Shown here in pieces: positions 1 through 9,600 of a stretch of 64,000 bases of DNA. Every line of letters starts with the position of its first letter. Position 1 is the first letter of the stretch. This DNA comes from CBDFGS01 sp965247255. Lineage in GTDB: Bacteria; Chloroflexota; Dehalococcoidia; Lucifugimonadales; CAUZJF01. A program made the translations under genes and the position numbers. Location of the stretch: NCBI GenBank assembly GCA_965247255.1, contig CBDFGS010000009.1:62001-126000 (forward strand), given 5' to 3'. The notes beneath the pieces are model-generated. The model was given only the letters and a program-made list of their open reading frames with translations. It was not told where the DNA came from and did not search any database.

Positions 1-1
1 C

Positions 2-889
2 AAGCCGCCGGCCAGCGACGTCCAGTACATCTGGGGTGGCAGGGTCAACGGCAAGTATGTGATCACCCACAAGACCGCCCTCGATCGCGCCCGGCGATGT
101 GTCGCCATCGCCGAAAGCGAGGACTTCAAGAGTTTCTCCGAGTCGCGGCTGATTCTCAGGTCCGACCTGGCCGATCCACCTGACATCGAGTACCACGGTA
201 TGGTGGGCTTTCCCTATGCAGACGTGTACATTGGCCTTGCCGAGCGGTGGGTCAACGTCCCCAACCACATCGAGCTGTTGCTGACATGGAGTCACGACCT
301 CAAGGCGTGGGACCGTCCTGCTTCCAGAGAGCCGTTCATAGGGCCGACGTACCCCTGGAACCGCGGATGGTCTACTTGCTCATCGGCTGGGCCTATCCAG
401 GTGGGGAACCAGCTCTGGTTCTATTTCAACGGGCAGAGCGGCTCCCATTTTCACGTCAAGAGCGGTCCACCAAAAAATGCGGTCATAGGGCTGGCGACCA
501 TCACCGTCGACCGCTTCGCGTCCATTACCGCGGGCTTCATGGAAGGAAGGCTGGTCACAAGACCGATGACCTGGCCCGGTGGCGATCTGTTGCTCAACGC
601 CTCCACCACCCGCAATCTGGACGGCTATCCGCTGGATGGCGGGGGTGCCATGTCCATCGAGGTCTGGGACGAGGACGGACACGCGGTAGAGGGATTCTCC
701 CGCGAGCAGCGAGCCATCTTCGATGGCAACGTTCCTACTCGTGGCACGGTGGATCCTGCAATTATCCGTTGGCCGGGTGACCGCGGCCTGAACGATCTGG
801 CGGGACGTCGGATCAAGCTAGTGTTCTATGTGCGGGATGCGCACCTGTACAGCTTCAGTAGCAACGGCGATGGGAGTTCCAAAGCCTGA
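2..889 (+). CDS. GH32/GH43-like five-bladed propeller protein, 5'-truncated by window edge
   Basis: The reading frame is open from the first bases of the window (codons from base 2), so the N-terminus lies outside; an in-frame GTG at 59 is unlikely to be the real start. The protein has the texture of the GH32/GH43/GH130 superfamily of five-bladed propellers: stretches such as CVAIAESEDFKSF, LLLTWSHDLKAWDRP and LWFYFNGQSGSH resemble the blade motifs in which a date or substrate-handling phrase is followed by a described 'order' of work. No catalytic triad can be assigned with certainty because the start is missing. It lies 93 bases upstream of a GH51 gene on the same strand, which supports a role in plant or algal polysaccharide turnover. 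Substrate is unknown. Confidence 0.6.
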   Translation, partial: KPPASDVQYIWGGRVNGKYVITHKTALDRARRCVAIAESEDFKSFSESRLILRSDLADPPDIEYHGMVGFPYADVYIGLAERWVNVPNHIELLLTWSHDLKAWDRPASREPFIGPTYPWNRGWSTCSSAGPIQVGNQLWFYFNGQSGSHFHVKSGPPKNAVIGLATITVDRFASITAGFMEGRLVTRPMTWPGGDLLLNASTTRNLDGYPLDGGGAMSIEVWDEDGHAVEGFSREQRAIFDGNVPTRGTVDPAIIRWPGDRGLNDLAGRRIKLVFYVRDAHLYSFSSNGDGSSKA

Positions 890-982
890 TAGGCTGGAGA
901 CTCGGGAGGCCTACACGATAATAGCGGCCGCAGTGGACGAGCGGGCCAGAAAAGACCGGTCATGATCGGAGGGGCACGCGCA

Positions 983-2503
983 ATGTCAGAGACCTACGCG
1001 ATAAAGGTGAACAAGGACCGGATCATCGGCAAGATAGATCCGCGGATCTATGGCTATCTCGTAGAGCACGTGGGCCGGTGCATCTATGGAGGCATCTATG
1101 ACGAGGGCTCGCCCCTCTCCGACGAGAGAGGTTTCCGAAAGGACGTCCTTGAGGCGCTGAGGAAGACAAGGTGTTCCATCCTACGATGGCCCGGCGGCAA
1201 TTTCACCTCCTTCTATCACTGGGAAGACGGAGTCGGACCCAAAGAGGATAGGCCCGTGAAGTATAACCTCGCCTGGAGAGGGGAGGAAAGCAACCGGTTT
1301 GGGACCGACGAGTTCGTCCAGTACTGTCGATCCGTGGGAGCGGAGCCCTACATCTGCGTAAACGTGAGTAGGCAGGCCACGCCTGAGGAGGCGGCCCATT
1401 GGGTTGAGTATTGCAACAGAAAAGGCGACAGCCACTACGCCAAGATGAGGGAGAGGAACGGCTACCCAGAGCCCCATGGGGTGAAATACTGGGGCATCGG
1501 AAACGAGGTTAGCTGGGCGAGGGGAAAGGGCAACTTCACACCCGCTGAATATGCCTCGCTCCTGGAAGAATATGTGACGCTCATGAAGAGGGTCGATCCG
1601 ACGATAAAGACCGTCGCTGTGGGTCTCAAACTAGAATCTGGGGCAATGAAGAAGGGGCCGCGGCGGAGCGAGAGATTGGAAACCATTCTCAAGCACGCTG
1701 CGGATTGGAATTCGGAAGTTTTGAGGAAGGCGGGAGACCTTATTGACTACATATCCATGCACAACTACGCCGGCCTAGAGGACTACTACGGCACGGTCGC
1801 GGCTCCCGTCGGCGTGGAACCCATGGTGAAGCGTCTACGCAACCTTATCGAAGTGTCCACCACTGGCTTTGCCAGGGAGGAACCCATTGGCATCGCCTTT
1901 GACGAATGGGGGTACGGGTGGCCCGAATTGAATACGGGGTGGCCGCTATACGAGACCAAGTACGGTCTCAAGGAGGGGTTATACGCCGCGGGGATGCTAA
2001 ACGTGTTCCACAGGCAGTGCAACACGGTCAACATGGCGGTCTTCTCCCAGTTTGCCAATGTCTTGGGCGCAATCGTCACCACGAAAAGCGGTGTGGTTTT
2101 GACGCCGATTTACCAGGCCATTGCTCTTTACGCAAACCACAGCGGTGATACAGCCCTGGATACTCAGGTGCAATCGGAGACCTTCGATACCGAGTACCCA
2201 GATCTCGAGAACGTCTCCTACATTGACGCCTCGGCCACCGTCAGTGAGGAGGGAAAGCTCTACCTGGCCACAGTCAACAGGCATAGAGACCAGGATGTGG
2301 AGTGCCGGATAACCCTGGACGGCTTCGTACTGAAGAACAGGGCGAGAGCCTTTGAGCTAAATGGCTCCGATCCCATGGCTGGCAACGAGATAGGGCAGCC
2401 GGACAACGTAAAGATCGAAGAGAAGGCGATAGATGACATCGGGCCGGGTTTTGCATATACGTTCCCGGCCCACTCCGCGACGGTTATCGAGATGGACCTA
2501 TAA
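983..2503 (+). CDS. Alpha-L-arabinofuranosidase, GH51 family
   Basis: Predicted to release terminal alpha-L-arabinofuranosyl residues from arabinan or arabinoxylan by a retaining mechanism. The start at 983 is chosen because GGAGGGG (968-974) lies 8 bases upstream; an in-frame ATG at 962 precedes that Shine-Dalgarno. The 506-residue protein has the usual GH51 layout: a TIM barrel, then a C-terminal beta-sandwich. The acid/base Glu is E175 in GIGNEVSW and the nucleophile is E308 in AFDEWGYGW; SMHNYA supplies a conserved active-site His. There is no signal peptide, so it should act in the cytoplasm on imported oligosaccharides, as is normal for GH51. It follows the GH32/43-like gene and probably shares its transcript. 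Confidence 0.93.
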   Translation: MSETYAIKVNKDRIIGKIDPRIYGYLVEHVGRCIYGGIYDEGSPLSDERGFRKDVLEALRKTRCSILRWPGGNFTSFYHWEDGVGPKEDRPVKYNLAWRGEESNRFGTDEFVQYCRSVGAEPYICVNVSRQATPEEAAHWVEYCNRKGDSHYAKMRERNGYPEPHGVKYWGIGNEVSWARGKGNFTPAEYASLLEEYVTLMKRVDPTIKTVAVGLKLESGAMKKGPRRSERLETILKHAADWNSEVLRKAGDLIDYISMHNYAGLEDYYGTVAAPVGVEPMVKRLRNLIEVSTTGFAREEPIGIAFDEWGYGWPELNTGWPLYETKYGLKEGLYAAGMLNVFHRQCNTVNMAVFSQFANVLGAIVTTKSGVVLTPIYQAIALYANHSGDTALDTQVQSETFDTEYPDLENVSYIDASATVSEEGKLYLATVNRHRDQDVECRITLDGFVLKNRARAFELNGSDPMAGNEIGQPDNVKIEEKAIDDIGPGFAYTFPAHSATVIEMDL

Positions 2504-2583
2504 GCACCTGTGCCTGGCTAACAAGAACTGCGGGAGACAGCTCAAAGGCTAAGAGCTGTCGTACCAAGTACAGGAGAGGAAAC

Positions 2584-3175
2584 TTGATTCACGAACTGCG
2601 GCCAGGCAGGCATCTGGCGGTGCAGGGAACGTACAACACGCGCGACCTGGGAGGATAGAGCTCCGCGTCCGGGGGCCAGACCCGTTGGCAAACCCTTGAC
2701 AGGTCGGACAGCCTTCATAACGTCCCGAAGGAGGGATTAGCTGCGCTCGTCGAGTACGGCATTCGTACTGTGATAGACCTGAGGTCCGTTCCCGAGATCG
2801 AGCGCGAGCCGAACCCGTTCTCGGAGCACCCCGAAGTGAGGTTTCGTCATCACAACATGGCGCCGTTCGTCGCCCCGGTACCCTGGGAGGGTATCCAAAC
2901 TATACTTGGGCATTACAAGCGCATACTCGATAGCCAGCGCACCGTCATAGGGCAGATATTGAAGAGAGTAGGGTTCTTGGGATGCTGCCCGAGTACATCG
3001 TAATAGTCGAGACGATGAGAAGGAAGCACCACAGCGGCTTCTGAACGTCAACAATGTGTTCCAGGAGCGGCTCCGCTATCGCGAGCCCTCAGACTCCGCG
3101 CCGGAGCCGGCGCACCCCCACCAGGCCGGGCATGAGGGCATCGCCAACGCGCTGATGGAGCTCTTGGGCTTCTGA
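2584..3175 (+). pseudogene. Decayed tyrosine/serine protein phosphatase
   Basis: Reading from a TTG at 2584 gives the start of the bacterial tyrosine phosphatase family, including NTRDLGG. A TAG at 2656-2658 replaces the Tyr that normally follows (DLGGY). The same frame continues in register with AALVEYGIRTVIDLRS and EIEREPNPFS, typical of this family. After about 2960 the frame is lost. A later piece, LPEYIVIVETMRRKHH, matches the region that normally follows the catalytic loop, but the HCxxGKDRTG phosphate-binding loop itself is absent, so an internal deletion has occurred. The tail ends with ANALMELLGF at 3175. An AGGAGAGGAAA ribosome-binding stretch survives just before 2584. Not functional as a phosphatase. 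Confidence 0.7.
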
Positions 3176-3429
3176 CCGGCGTCCGCAACAATGGGCGCGA
3201 CCGCGGACATCGATGGGTCTCCTTAGAATCTGATGTACCGGAGCAAGGAACTAGCAGCAATCAAGCCTGAAAACATTCTTCGTGCCAGAAACATGCTACA
3301 CTTGACCCGACTCCGGCTATCAAAAGGCAAGATCGTTCCGCTTCTGCGTTTCCCCCGTTTGTCCCTTGACTCTCGACTCGCATGCGACGCTGCCGTTGAT
3401 GAGGAGATCCAATACACAAGGAGCGTTGC

Positions 3430-3729
3430 ATGAACATTTATGTAGGCAACCTTTCGTTTGACGAGACCGAATCCAGTCTGGAGACGGTCTTTGCCGCCCA
3501 TGGCGAAGTGACCTCTGCCAGAATCATCACGGACCGCGAAACGGGCCGGTCGCGTGGATTCGGGTTTGTGGAGATGGGCGACCAGGCGCAGGCCCAGGCC
3601 GCCATCGCGGCACTGAACGGCACCAGCCAGAACGGCCGCGACCTGACGGTCAACGAGGCCCGACCGCGAGAGGATCGTGGAGGTTCTCGAGGGGGGGGCT
3701 TTGGCGGCGGCGGCGGCAACCGCTTTTAG
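3430..3729 (+). CDS. Glycine-rich RNA-binding protein with one RRM
   Basis: A 99-residue protein consisting of a single RNA recognition motif (residues 1 to about 80) and a short Gly/Arg-rich tail. RNP2 is IYVGNL at residues 2-7 and RNP1 is RGFGFVEM around residues 38-45; both carry the aromatic residues that stack on RNA bases. AAGGAG stands just upstream of the ATG. Such small RRM proteins are known in cyanobacteria and Chloroflexota and are often induced by cold. A DEAD-box RNA helicase follows on the same strand after about 340 bases, which fits a role in RNA unwinding or chaperoning at low temperature. That physiological role is inferred. Confidence 0.9.
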   Translation: MNIYVGNLSFDETESSLETVFAAHGEVTSARIITDRETGRSRGFGFVEMGDQAQAQAAIAALNGTSQNGRDLTVNEARPREDRGGSRGGGFGGGGGNRF

Positions 3730-4068
3730 CTAGCACGCCCATCAAGTCCGGGCCTCCTCGCTCTCCAGTTTGAAGCGGCATGAGCAGGCGGCCCGGACAG
3801 ACAGCACCTAGCACGAGGCAGGAGTGGTCCAAGATCGCGTTTGCCTTGTGTTTTCACCCGGTCCATGTGGGCGACCATCTCAACGCGTCGTCTACCCGGA
3901 CCAGAGACCTGCCTGTACGACGCGTGTCTCGCTTTGACCAACAACCGGCGTGTGGCAAGTCGTCTTCAAGCTTGAGTTTCACCCTCCCCGCGGGAGGGCG
4001 GCCTGCCATAAGACCTATCATCGAGCTGAGCGTGTCACTTGGCTCAATAGAGTCAAGGAGTGCCCTCG
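3730..4068 (+). other. Non-coding leader between RRM and helicase genes
   Basis: About 340 bases with no reading frame that looks like a protein on either strand. Long 5' leaders are usual for cold-inducible RNA helicase genes, so this could be a structured untranslated leader, but I see no named riboswitch and no clear rho-independent terminator after the RRM gene. The only secure element is the AAGGAG Shine-Dalgarno at 4055-4060, which sets the helicase start. Confidence 0.35.
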
Positions 4069-5424
4069 ATGAATTTTGAAGATCTGAACCTCGACCGACG
4101 TCTGCTTGTCAGCGTCCAGGCCGCAGGATACACGAACCCTACGCCCATCCAGGAACAGGCTATCCCAGTCGCCCTCAAAGGGCACGATGTCCTGGGTCTG
4201 GCCCAAACCGGGACCGGCAAGACCGCCGGCTTCATGCTCCCGATTCTCCAGCGACTGATCACAGGCCCTCTGGGACCGGTGCGCGCTCTCATCGTCGCTC
4301 CAACCCGCGAGCTTGCGGAACAGACCCATCAGGCGACCGTCGCTCTGGGGAAACATACCAGGATTACCAGCGTCGCCGTCTATGGCGGCGTGAGCAAGGG
4401 ACGGCAGGCCAAGGCGTTGAATCGCGGCGCTGAGATTGTGGTCGCCTGCCCCGGCCGCCTGCTGGACCACGTCAACGATGGCAGCATCGATCTCTCAAGG
4501 GTCGAGGTGCTGGTGCTGGACGAGGCTGATACCATGTGCGACTTGGGCTTTCTGCCCGACATCCGCCGCATCCTCACTCACCTCCCCAAACAGCGTCAGA
4601 CGCTATTCTTCGCAGCCACGATGCCTGACGAGATTCGCGTCCTGTCCAGGGATATTCTCGATGACCCGATCACAGTGCAGATTGGCATCATCGCGCCGGC
4701 GAAAACAGTCTCTCACGCTCTCTATCCGGTGACAGACCCTCTCAAGAAACAGATGCTGCTAAATATGCTGCAACAGACTGCAATGGGACGGGTGATGATT
4801 TTCGCCCGAACCAAGCGCCGCGCCCGCTTTCTGGCCGGGGATCTGGAGAATGCCAAGTATCATGTGGCCGCGTTGCAGGGCAACATGTCTCAGAACCGCC
4901 GATTACGGGCGATCAACGGGTTTCGTGACGGCAAGTACGATGTGCTGGTAGCCACCGACCTGGCCTCACGCGGCATAGATGTGTCTCAGGTCTCCCACGT
5001 TATTAATTTCGACATGCCCGACACGGTGGACGCCTACATTCACCGCATCGGGCGCACCGGCCGCGCGGAACACACGGGCGAAGCCTTCACGTTCACTCAG
5101 CCAGAGGATGAGGCGCTGGTGCGTGAGATCGAAGCCGTGCTGGGAGCGCGGATTGAAAGGCGACGTCTGCCCGATTTCGACTACGGCAGCTTCACACCGG
5201 ACATCGAGGGTTCGAGGAGCCGCCCGGAGCCCGGACGAAAGGCACCACATCCTCGCAATGGTGGACACGCCAAGAGGAACGGCCCACGCCGCCAAAGGCC
5301 AAATGCGAGGCCGGTCGCCAAATCGACGCAGCCAAGACCGCACAATCATGACAACCCAAACGGCGCTCGCAGGCGGCGTCCCCGCCGCCGAAGTCCCGCT
5401 CCAGCTGTAAACCGCGCAGGGTAG
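4069..5424 (+). CDS. DEAD-box ATP-dependent RNA helicase
   Basis: A 451-residue helicase that unwinds RNA duplexes using ATP. The start at 4069 is set by AAGGAG (4055-4060) with 8-base spacing. Motifs in order: Q motif around PTPIQEQA, Walker A AQTGTGKT (residues 45-52), PTRELAEQ (78-85), DEAD (151-154), motif III as AAT (182-184) rather than the commoner SAT, ATDLASRGID, and HRIGRTGR (325-332). Residues after about 385 form a basic Arg/Pro/His-rich tail that probably binds RNA non-specifically, as in RhlE and CsdA-type enzymes. Its pairing with the upstream RRM gene suggests ribosome assembly or mRNA decay in the cold. Which subfamily it belongs to (RhlE or CshA) cannot be told by eye. Confidence 0.95.
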   Translation: MNFEDLNLDRRLLVSVQAAGYTNPTPIQEQAIPVALKGHDVLGLAQTGTGKTAGFMLPILQRLITGPLGPVRALIVAPTRELAEQTHQATVALGKHTRITSVAVYGGVSKGRQAKALNRGAEIVVACPGRLLDHVNDGSIDLSRVEVLVLDEADTMCDLGFLPDIRRILTHLPKQRQTLFFAATMPDEIRVLSRDILDDPITVQIGIIAPAKTVSHALYPVTDPLKKQMLLNMLQQTAMGRVMIFARTKRRARFLAGDLENAKYHVAALQGNMSQNRRLRAINGFRDGKYDVLVATDLASRGIDVSQVSHVINFDMPDTVDAYIHRIGRTGRAEHTGEAFTFTQPEDEALVREIEAVLGARIERRRLPDFDYGSFTPDIEGSRSRPEPGRKAPHPRNGGHAKRNGPRRQRPNARPVAKSTQPRPHNHDNPNGARRRRPRRRSPAPAVNRAG

Positions 5425-5624
5425 CCGTCGGCCAGTATTTCCCTGGCGAACTTTCGGATGCGCGCCCTCTCCCGCCGCGAGATGCCATGGGCATAGCCGG
5501 GCGGGTTTCCTGTTGGAATCTGTCTTCGCAGTGTAGACAGGGAGGGTCGAACTCCCCGAATATCACAGGAGATCAAAACCAAGTCCTTTTAGCGCCAGAT
5601 CGCTTTTCAAGACCCTACTGTCCG
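5425..5624. other. Intergenic stretch with a tRNA T-arm-like motif
   Basis: This 200-base gap separates the helicase from a convergent minus-strand gene. At about 5536-5558 it contains AGGGTCGAACTCCCC inside a longer match to the 3' end of the tmRNA at 14118-14150. On the minus strand this reads as a T-arm with stem GGGAG/CTCCC and loop TTCGACC. No matching acceptor 5' arm is visible, so it is not a complete tRNA. It may be an old attachment-site remnant or chance. Confidence 0.3.
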
Positions 5625-6602
5625 TCACGGCTGGACGGACGCTGTAGGAGCGGCGGAGACCTTGACGAAGTAGCCCGCCTTCGGATCGATCGGGAACGGG
5701 TTCGGGGCTTCGGGCAGCCAGCCGTCGAAAGCCTGCGAACCGCCGACGCCCCACCTCTGCACCGAGTTCACGACCCCTCCCGCTCCTTCTATCAAGTCGG
5801 ACAAGGTCTTGGCGTCGTGGCCTCCGGCTCGGGACGAGAAGGGCACGCCAATCAAGTTGAATCCAGCCACCAAGAAGTCCAGCGGTGTGCTCTGAGTGCA
5901 GGGCTGCCCTGTCACGCTGACACTGAAGCCTGAGGGCGCCCCAGACACCTTTACGAAGTAGCCTTGTCCCGGCTCGATGAGGAACGGATTTGGAGAGCCC
6001 GGGAGCCATCCATCGAATCCTTGAGCCCCTCCGACTCCCCACCTTTGGACTGAGTCAACAGTGACCGCGTTGCTCAGGCCCTGGGTTGATACAAGGTCCG
6101 TGAGTTGCTTCGCGTTCATTGGAACGGCGCAGCCGACCGGCAACGCGATCAAGTTGAAGCCGGATACTAGGGGAATCTGGACGGACTCGAGCTCGGTGCC
6201 CGGCACCGGGGAGGGTGTAGCTGTTCCTACCACAGGGGTTGGAGTCGGTGTGTCCGGCAACGGAGTAGGGGTCGGCGTGTTCGGCACCGGAGTGGGGGTC
6301 GGCGTGGGAGAGGGGGTGCCCGGCAAAGGCGTCGCAGTAGGGGTCGTCGTAGCCTGGGCCGGTAGAGCCGCTGCCAAGAACCCGCTGGTAAGCGTGAAAC
6401 CGCCGCCCGACAGGCCGCTGGAGGCGTCGGGCTGGCCGATGCTCCCAGTTAGCGTATAGCCCGACCCGCTACTGGCGCCTCCCCCACCGTCCACAGAGAA
6501 CCAGGACAGGTCGAACCCACCGCCCGTCTGGGCCAACGCGGTGCCGACCGCAACCGCGGCCGCCGCGACCGCTGATATTAGGACCCTCTTTCTCATCGAC
6601 AT
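5625..6602 (-). CDS. Secreted protein with Pro/Thr-rich linker and two C-terminal repeats
   Basis: The 325-residue product begins with a signal peptide (basic MSMRKR, hydrophobic Ala/Val run, cleavage near ALAQ). Residues about 30-80 carry the Gly/Ser-rich phrase seen in many Chloroflexota and Planctomycetota exported proteins (SSGSGYTLTGSIGQPDA). A linker of repeated PTPTPLPGTPT-type units spans about residues 85-140. The C-terminal half holds two copies of a roughly 85-residue repeat with shared phrases: SGFNLIALPV/AGFNLIGVPF, VDSVQRWGVGG/VNSVQRWGVGG, FDGWLP and GYFVKVS. Function is unknown; cell-surface attachment or carbohydrate contact is plausible. It begins 9 bases after the stop of the giant surface-protein gene, so the two are probably one operon. 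Confidence 0.8.
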   Translation of the reverse strand: MSMRKRVLISAVAAAAVAVGTALAQTGGGFDLSWFSVDGGGGASSGSGYTLTGSIGQPDASSGLSGGGFTLTSGFLAAALPAQATTTPTATPLPGTPSPTPTPTPVPNTPTPTPLPDTPTPTPVVGTATPSPVPGTELESVQIPLVSGFNLIALPVGCAVPMNAKQLTDLVSTQGLSNAVTVDSVQRWGVGGAQGFDGWLPGSPNPFLIEPGQGYFVKVSGAPSGFSVSVTGQPCTQSTPLDFLVAGFNLIGVPFSSRAGGHDAKTLSDLIEGAGGVVNSVQRWGVGGSQAFDGWLPEAPNPFPIDPKAGYFVKVSAAPTASVQP

Positions 6603-6611
6603 GTCGTACCG

Positions 6612-9600
6612 TTAACGCTCCGCTTTGCGTCCCCGCCTCGTCCACATCAGACCGCCTAGCACCAATGCGCCCATGAGTAGCCATCCGGAGTTGGCCCTGA
6701 GGGGAGTCGGCGACTGCGGAACTACCTCAGCACCCACGGTCAGCTCTACTGCTGCCAGCCTGGCCTCGAGCGCTGCTATCTGGTCATCCTTGTCCTGATG
6801 GGAGGTCTGCTGGACCTTCACCAGCAGTGACTCGTAGTCGTTCGGGTTAACCCAGTGGTGAGGGTTGACGAACATCAGCACCTTGTCCCCCTTGGCCTGA
6901 CTTTCCTCCAAGCCATAGGACTCCATGGCGATACCTATGACTCTGCCGGTGCGGTTGGCCTTCATGGCGTAGCCGGGCTGAGCTGAACTGGTCAGGGGGT
7001 CTCCCGGCCGGATGGGCCCGCCCTCGAGGTTGACCTTGACGGGGGCCCGCCCCGCAAGGGCCAGTGCCATCTGATCGTCGCCCATCTGCTCGATCGTGTG
7101 CGCGGTATTGGCGTTTCCTATGCTCACGCCGATCCTGCCCTCGATATCGGTGTCGCCGAGAAGGACTCCCGGGGACGTGGAGTAGACGCCCGCCAGGCCG
7201 CCTTCATAAGGGATGCGTGACTTGAAGACCTTATGGTCTGTATCCGGCCGCCAAACGACCACGTCCCCCGGTTCCAGGGACTCCCCGGCCTGATAGACCT
7301 CCGCGACGTCGTCGCACACGATATTGTTGGTCTCCGAGTCGTTGGCGTTGCATGTCGTGCGCAAATCACCTCCGGCGACGTATACGCCGTAGTCGACGGT
7401 CCCGCTGAAGGCATTAAAGTAGCCGGCGTAGTTCGTTGGCGCGTTGGCGGCGCTGAACGAACCGCCGTAATTGTTCAGCGTGCCTCCGGTTCCGCTAAGG
7501 GCGCTAGCGGAGATGCCACGGTTTGAGTGGCTGGCGCCACTAGCAGAGAAGGTGCCGCCTCTGGCGAAGGTTCCCGTCCCGACGCCTGCCTTCGCGATGG
7601 CGTGGATCCCTTCGGCGTCGCCCGAAGTAACTTCGTGACGGAAGAAGCCGGCTTCAGTCAGGCTGTCGTTCTTCACGTCGACGGAGAGTTGCGCGAAGGC
7701 AAGTGCGGTCGGGATCTCGGTACCGAGAACCACGCCGCCGGACGCCCTGACCACGAACTGGTCGTTGGCGGTGGACGCTACATCGGCGTTGGTCGAGTCG
7801 CCCCAGACGAAAGAGCCTTCGTGGTTGGCTTTGGCGCGTCTCCCGGCGGCGAAGCTGTATGCGCCGGCGGCGACGTTTGCCGTCCCCCCGGGCACCGTAG
7901 CGTAGGTGGCGCTCGACGTGTTGGACCAGCCTCCACCCACCGTAGCCGCGGTCCCGTTGACCACGTTGTGGCCTCCTCCGCCGATAACCGCGTAGTTGTT
8001 GCTGGACGTGTTGTCGAGGCCACCTCCTACGGCTGCATAGATGTCGCTGGCTGTGTTGTCCTTACCCCCGGCTACCGTGGCGTAATGGGCGTCGGCATTG
8101 GTACCTGCGTTGTTGCCCGCCTGGTTGTTGCCGCCTCCGCCGACGGTAGTGTAATCGTCGGTGGCGCGATTGCCGGTAGTGGCCACTAGAAGGGCCGACC
8201 GGCCGCCGCCGGCAATAGTCGCGTAGCGGGCCGTGGCCTGGTTGCTCTGTCCACCCCCTACGGTGGCATGGTCTCCGCGCGCGACGTTAAGCTCGCCGCC
8301 GCCTATGCTCGCGTAGGTGTCGCTGGCCGTGTTGTCCTTGCCCCCTGCGATAGTCGCGTGAACAGCAGTGGCGTCGTTGCTCTCTCCACCCCCCACGGTG
8401 CCATTGTCGGCGGTCACGACGTTGAACTGGCCGCCGCCCACGGTGGCGAATGTGGCTCCAGACTTGTTCGTCCAACCCCCGGCGATTGTCGAGGCGGTTC
8501 CGGTTGCCTGGTTGTGGCCGCCGCCTCCGATCACCGCGTAGTTGTTACTGGACGTGTTGTCGAGGCCGCCGCCCACGGCAGCGTAGATGTCGCTAGCTGT
8601 GTTGTCCTTGCCTCCGGCCACCGTGGCGTAGTAGGAGTCAGTTGCGGTACCTAAGTTGTTGCCCGCCTGGTTGTTGCCGCCTCCGCCCACAGTGCCGTAG
8701 TCGTCGGTCACCCTGTTACCTGTAGAGGGGAGGTGGCTCAAGGTCCTTCCGCCCCCAGCTATCGTGGCGTAGCCAGCGGACGCTTCGTTGCTCCAGCCGC
8801 CCCCGATGGTGGCGTACTCGGCGCTCGCCGTATTACCGTCGCCCCCGCCCACGGTCGTCGACACGGCTGTGGCCTGATTGGAATTGCCCCCGCCGATCGC
8901 CGAGTATGTTGCGCTAGCGGCATCGCTCATGCCGCCGGCAATGGTGGCATGCTCTCCGCTGGCGATGTTAAGTTCGCCCCCGCCCACGGTCGCGAGTCTG
9001 GCGCTCGACGTATTGTTCCAACCCCCGCTCACTGTGGCTGCGATCCCGGTCGCCTGGTTGTCGATGCCGCCGCCGACAACGGCATAGGCATCGCTGGCCA
9101 GGTTGTTGCGGCCGCCGCCTACCGCAGCGTAGCTCTCGCTGGCCGTGTTGCTCCCACCCCCGGCCACCGTCGCGTGAGCGGAATCGGTGGCGCTCCCCGC
9201 GTTATCGCCCGCCTGGTTGTTCTCCCCTCCGGCCACGGTGCTGTAATTGTCAGTCACCCGGTTTGTCGAGCCGCTTGAGCCGCCACCGCCGACAGTGGCG
9301 CCAGCGACACCGGCCAAGACTGAGTTGCCGCTGTAGCCACCGATCAGATTGGGACTGGAGACGTTCGGCTCCAGGCGCAGAACTCGGGTAGTGCTGACGT
9401 GCAGCTCCAATGCCTGGTTATCTGTAGTGCCTACGAAGTTAGCCCCGGCGGTCGTCCCGCCGTTACCAGTTAGGGACCAGAATGACGTGGTGTCGTCGTC
9501 GGTTCCGTCGGCGAAGCCCGCCGGGACCCCGGTGAGCCCGCTCCAGGGCGCTGAGACCGCGTGGAGTGCATAGGGCGCAGCAGTCAGCTCCTGCCGTGGG

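Noticed and set aside
7527..9278. Plus-strand open frames over the giant surface-protein gene
   Set aside because: They mirror the repeat codons of the minus-strand beta-roll gene, giving Val/Ala/Gly-rich nonsense; no ribosome sites.
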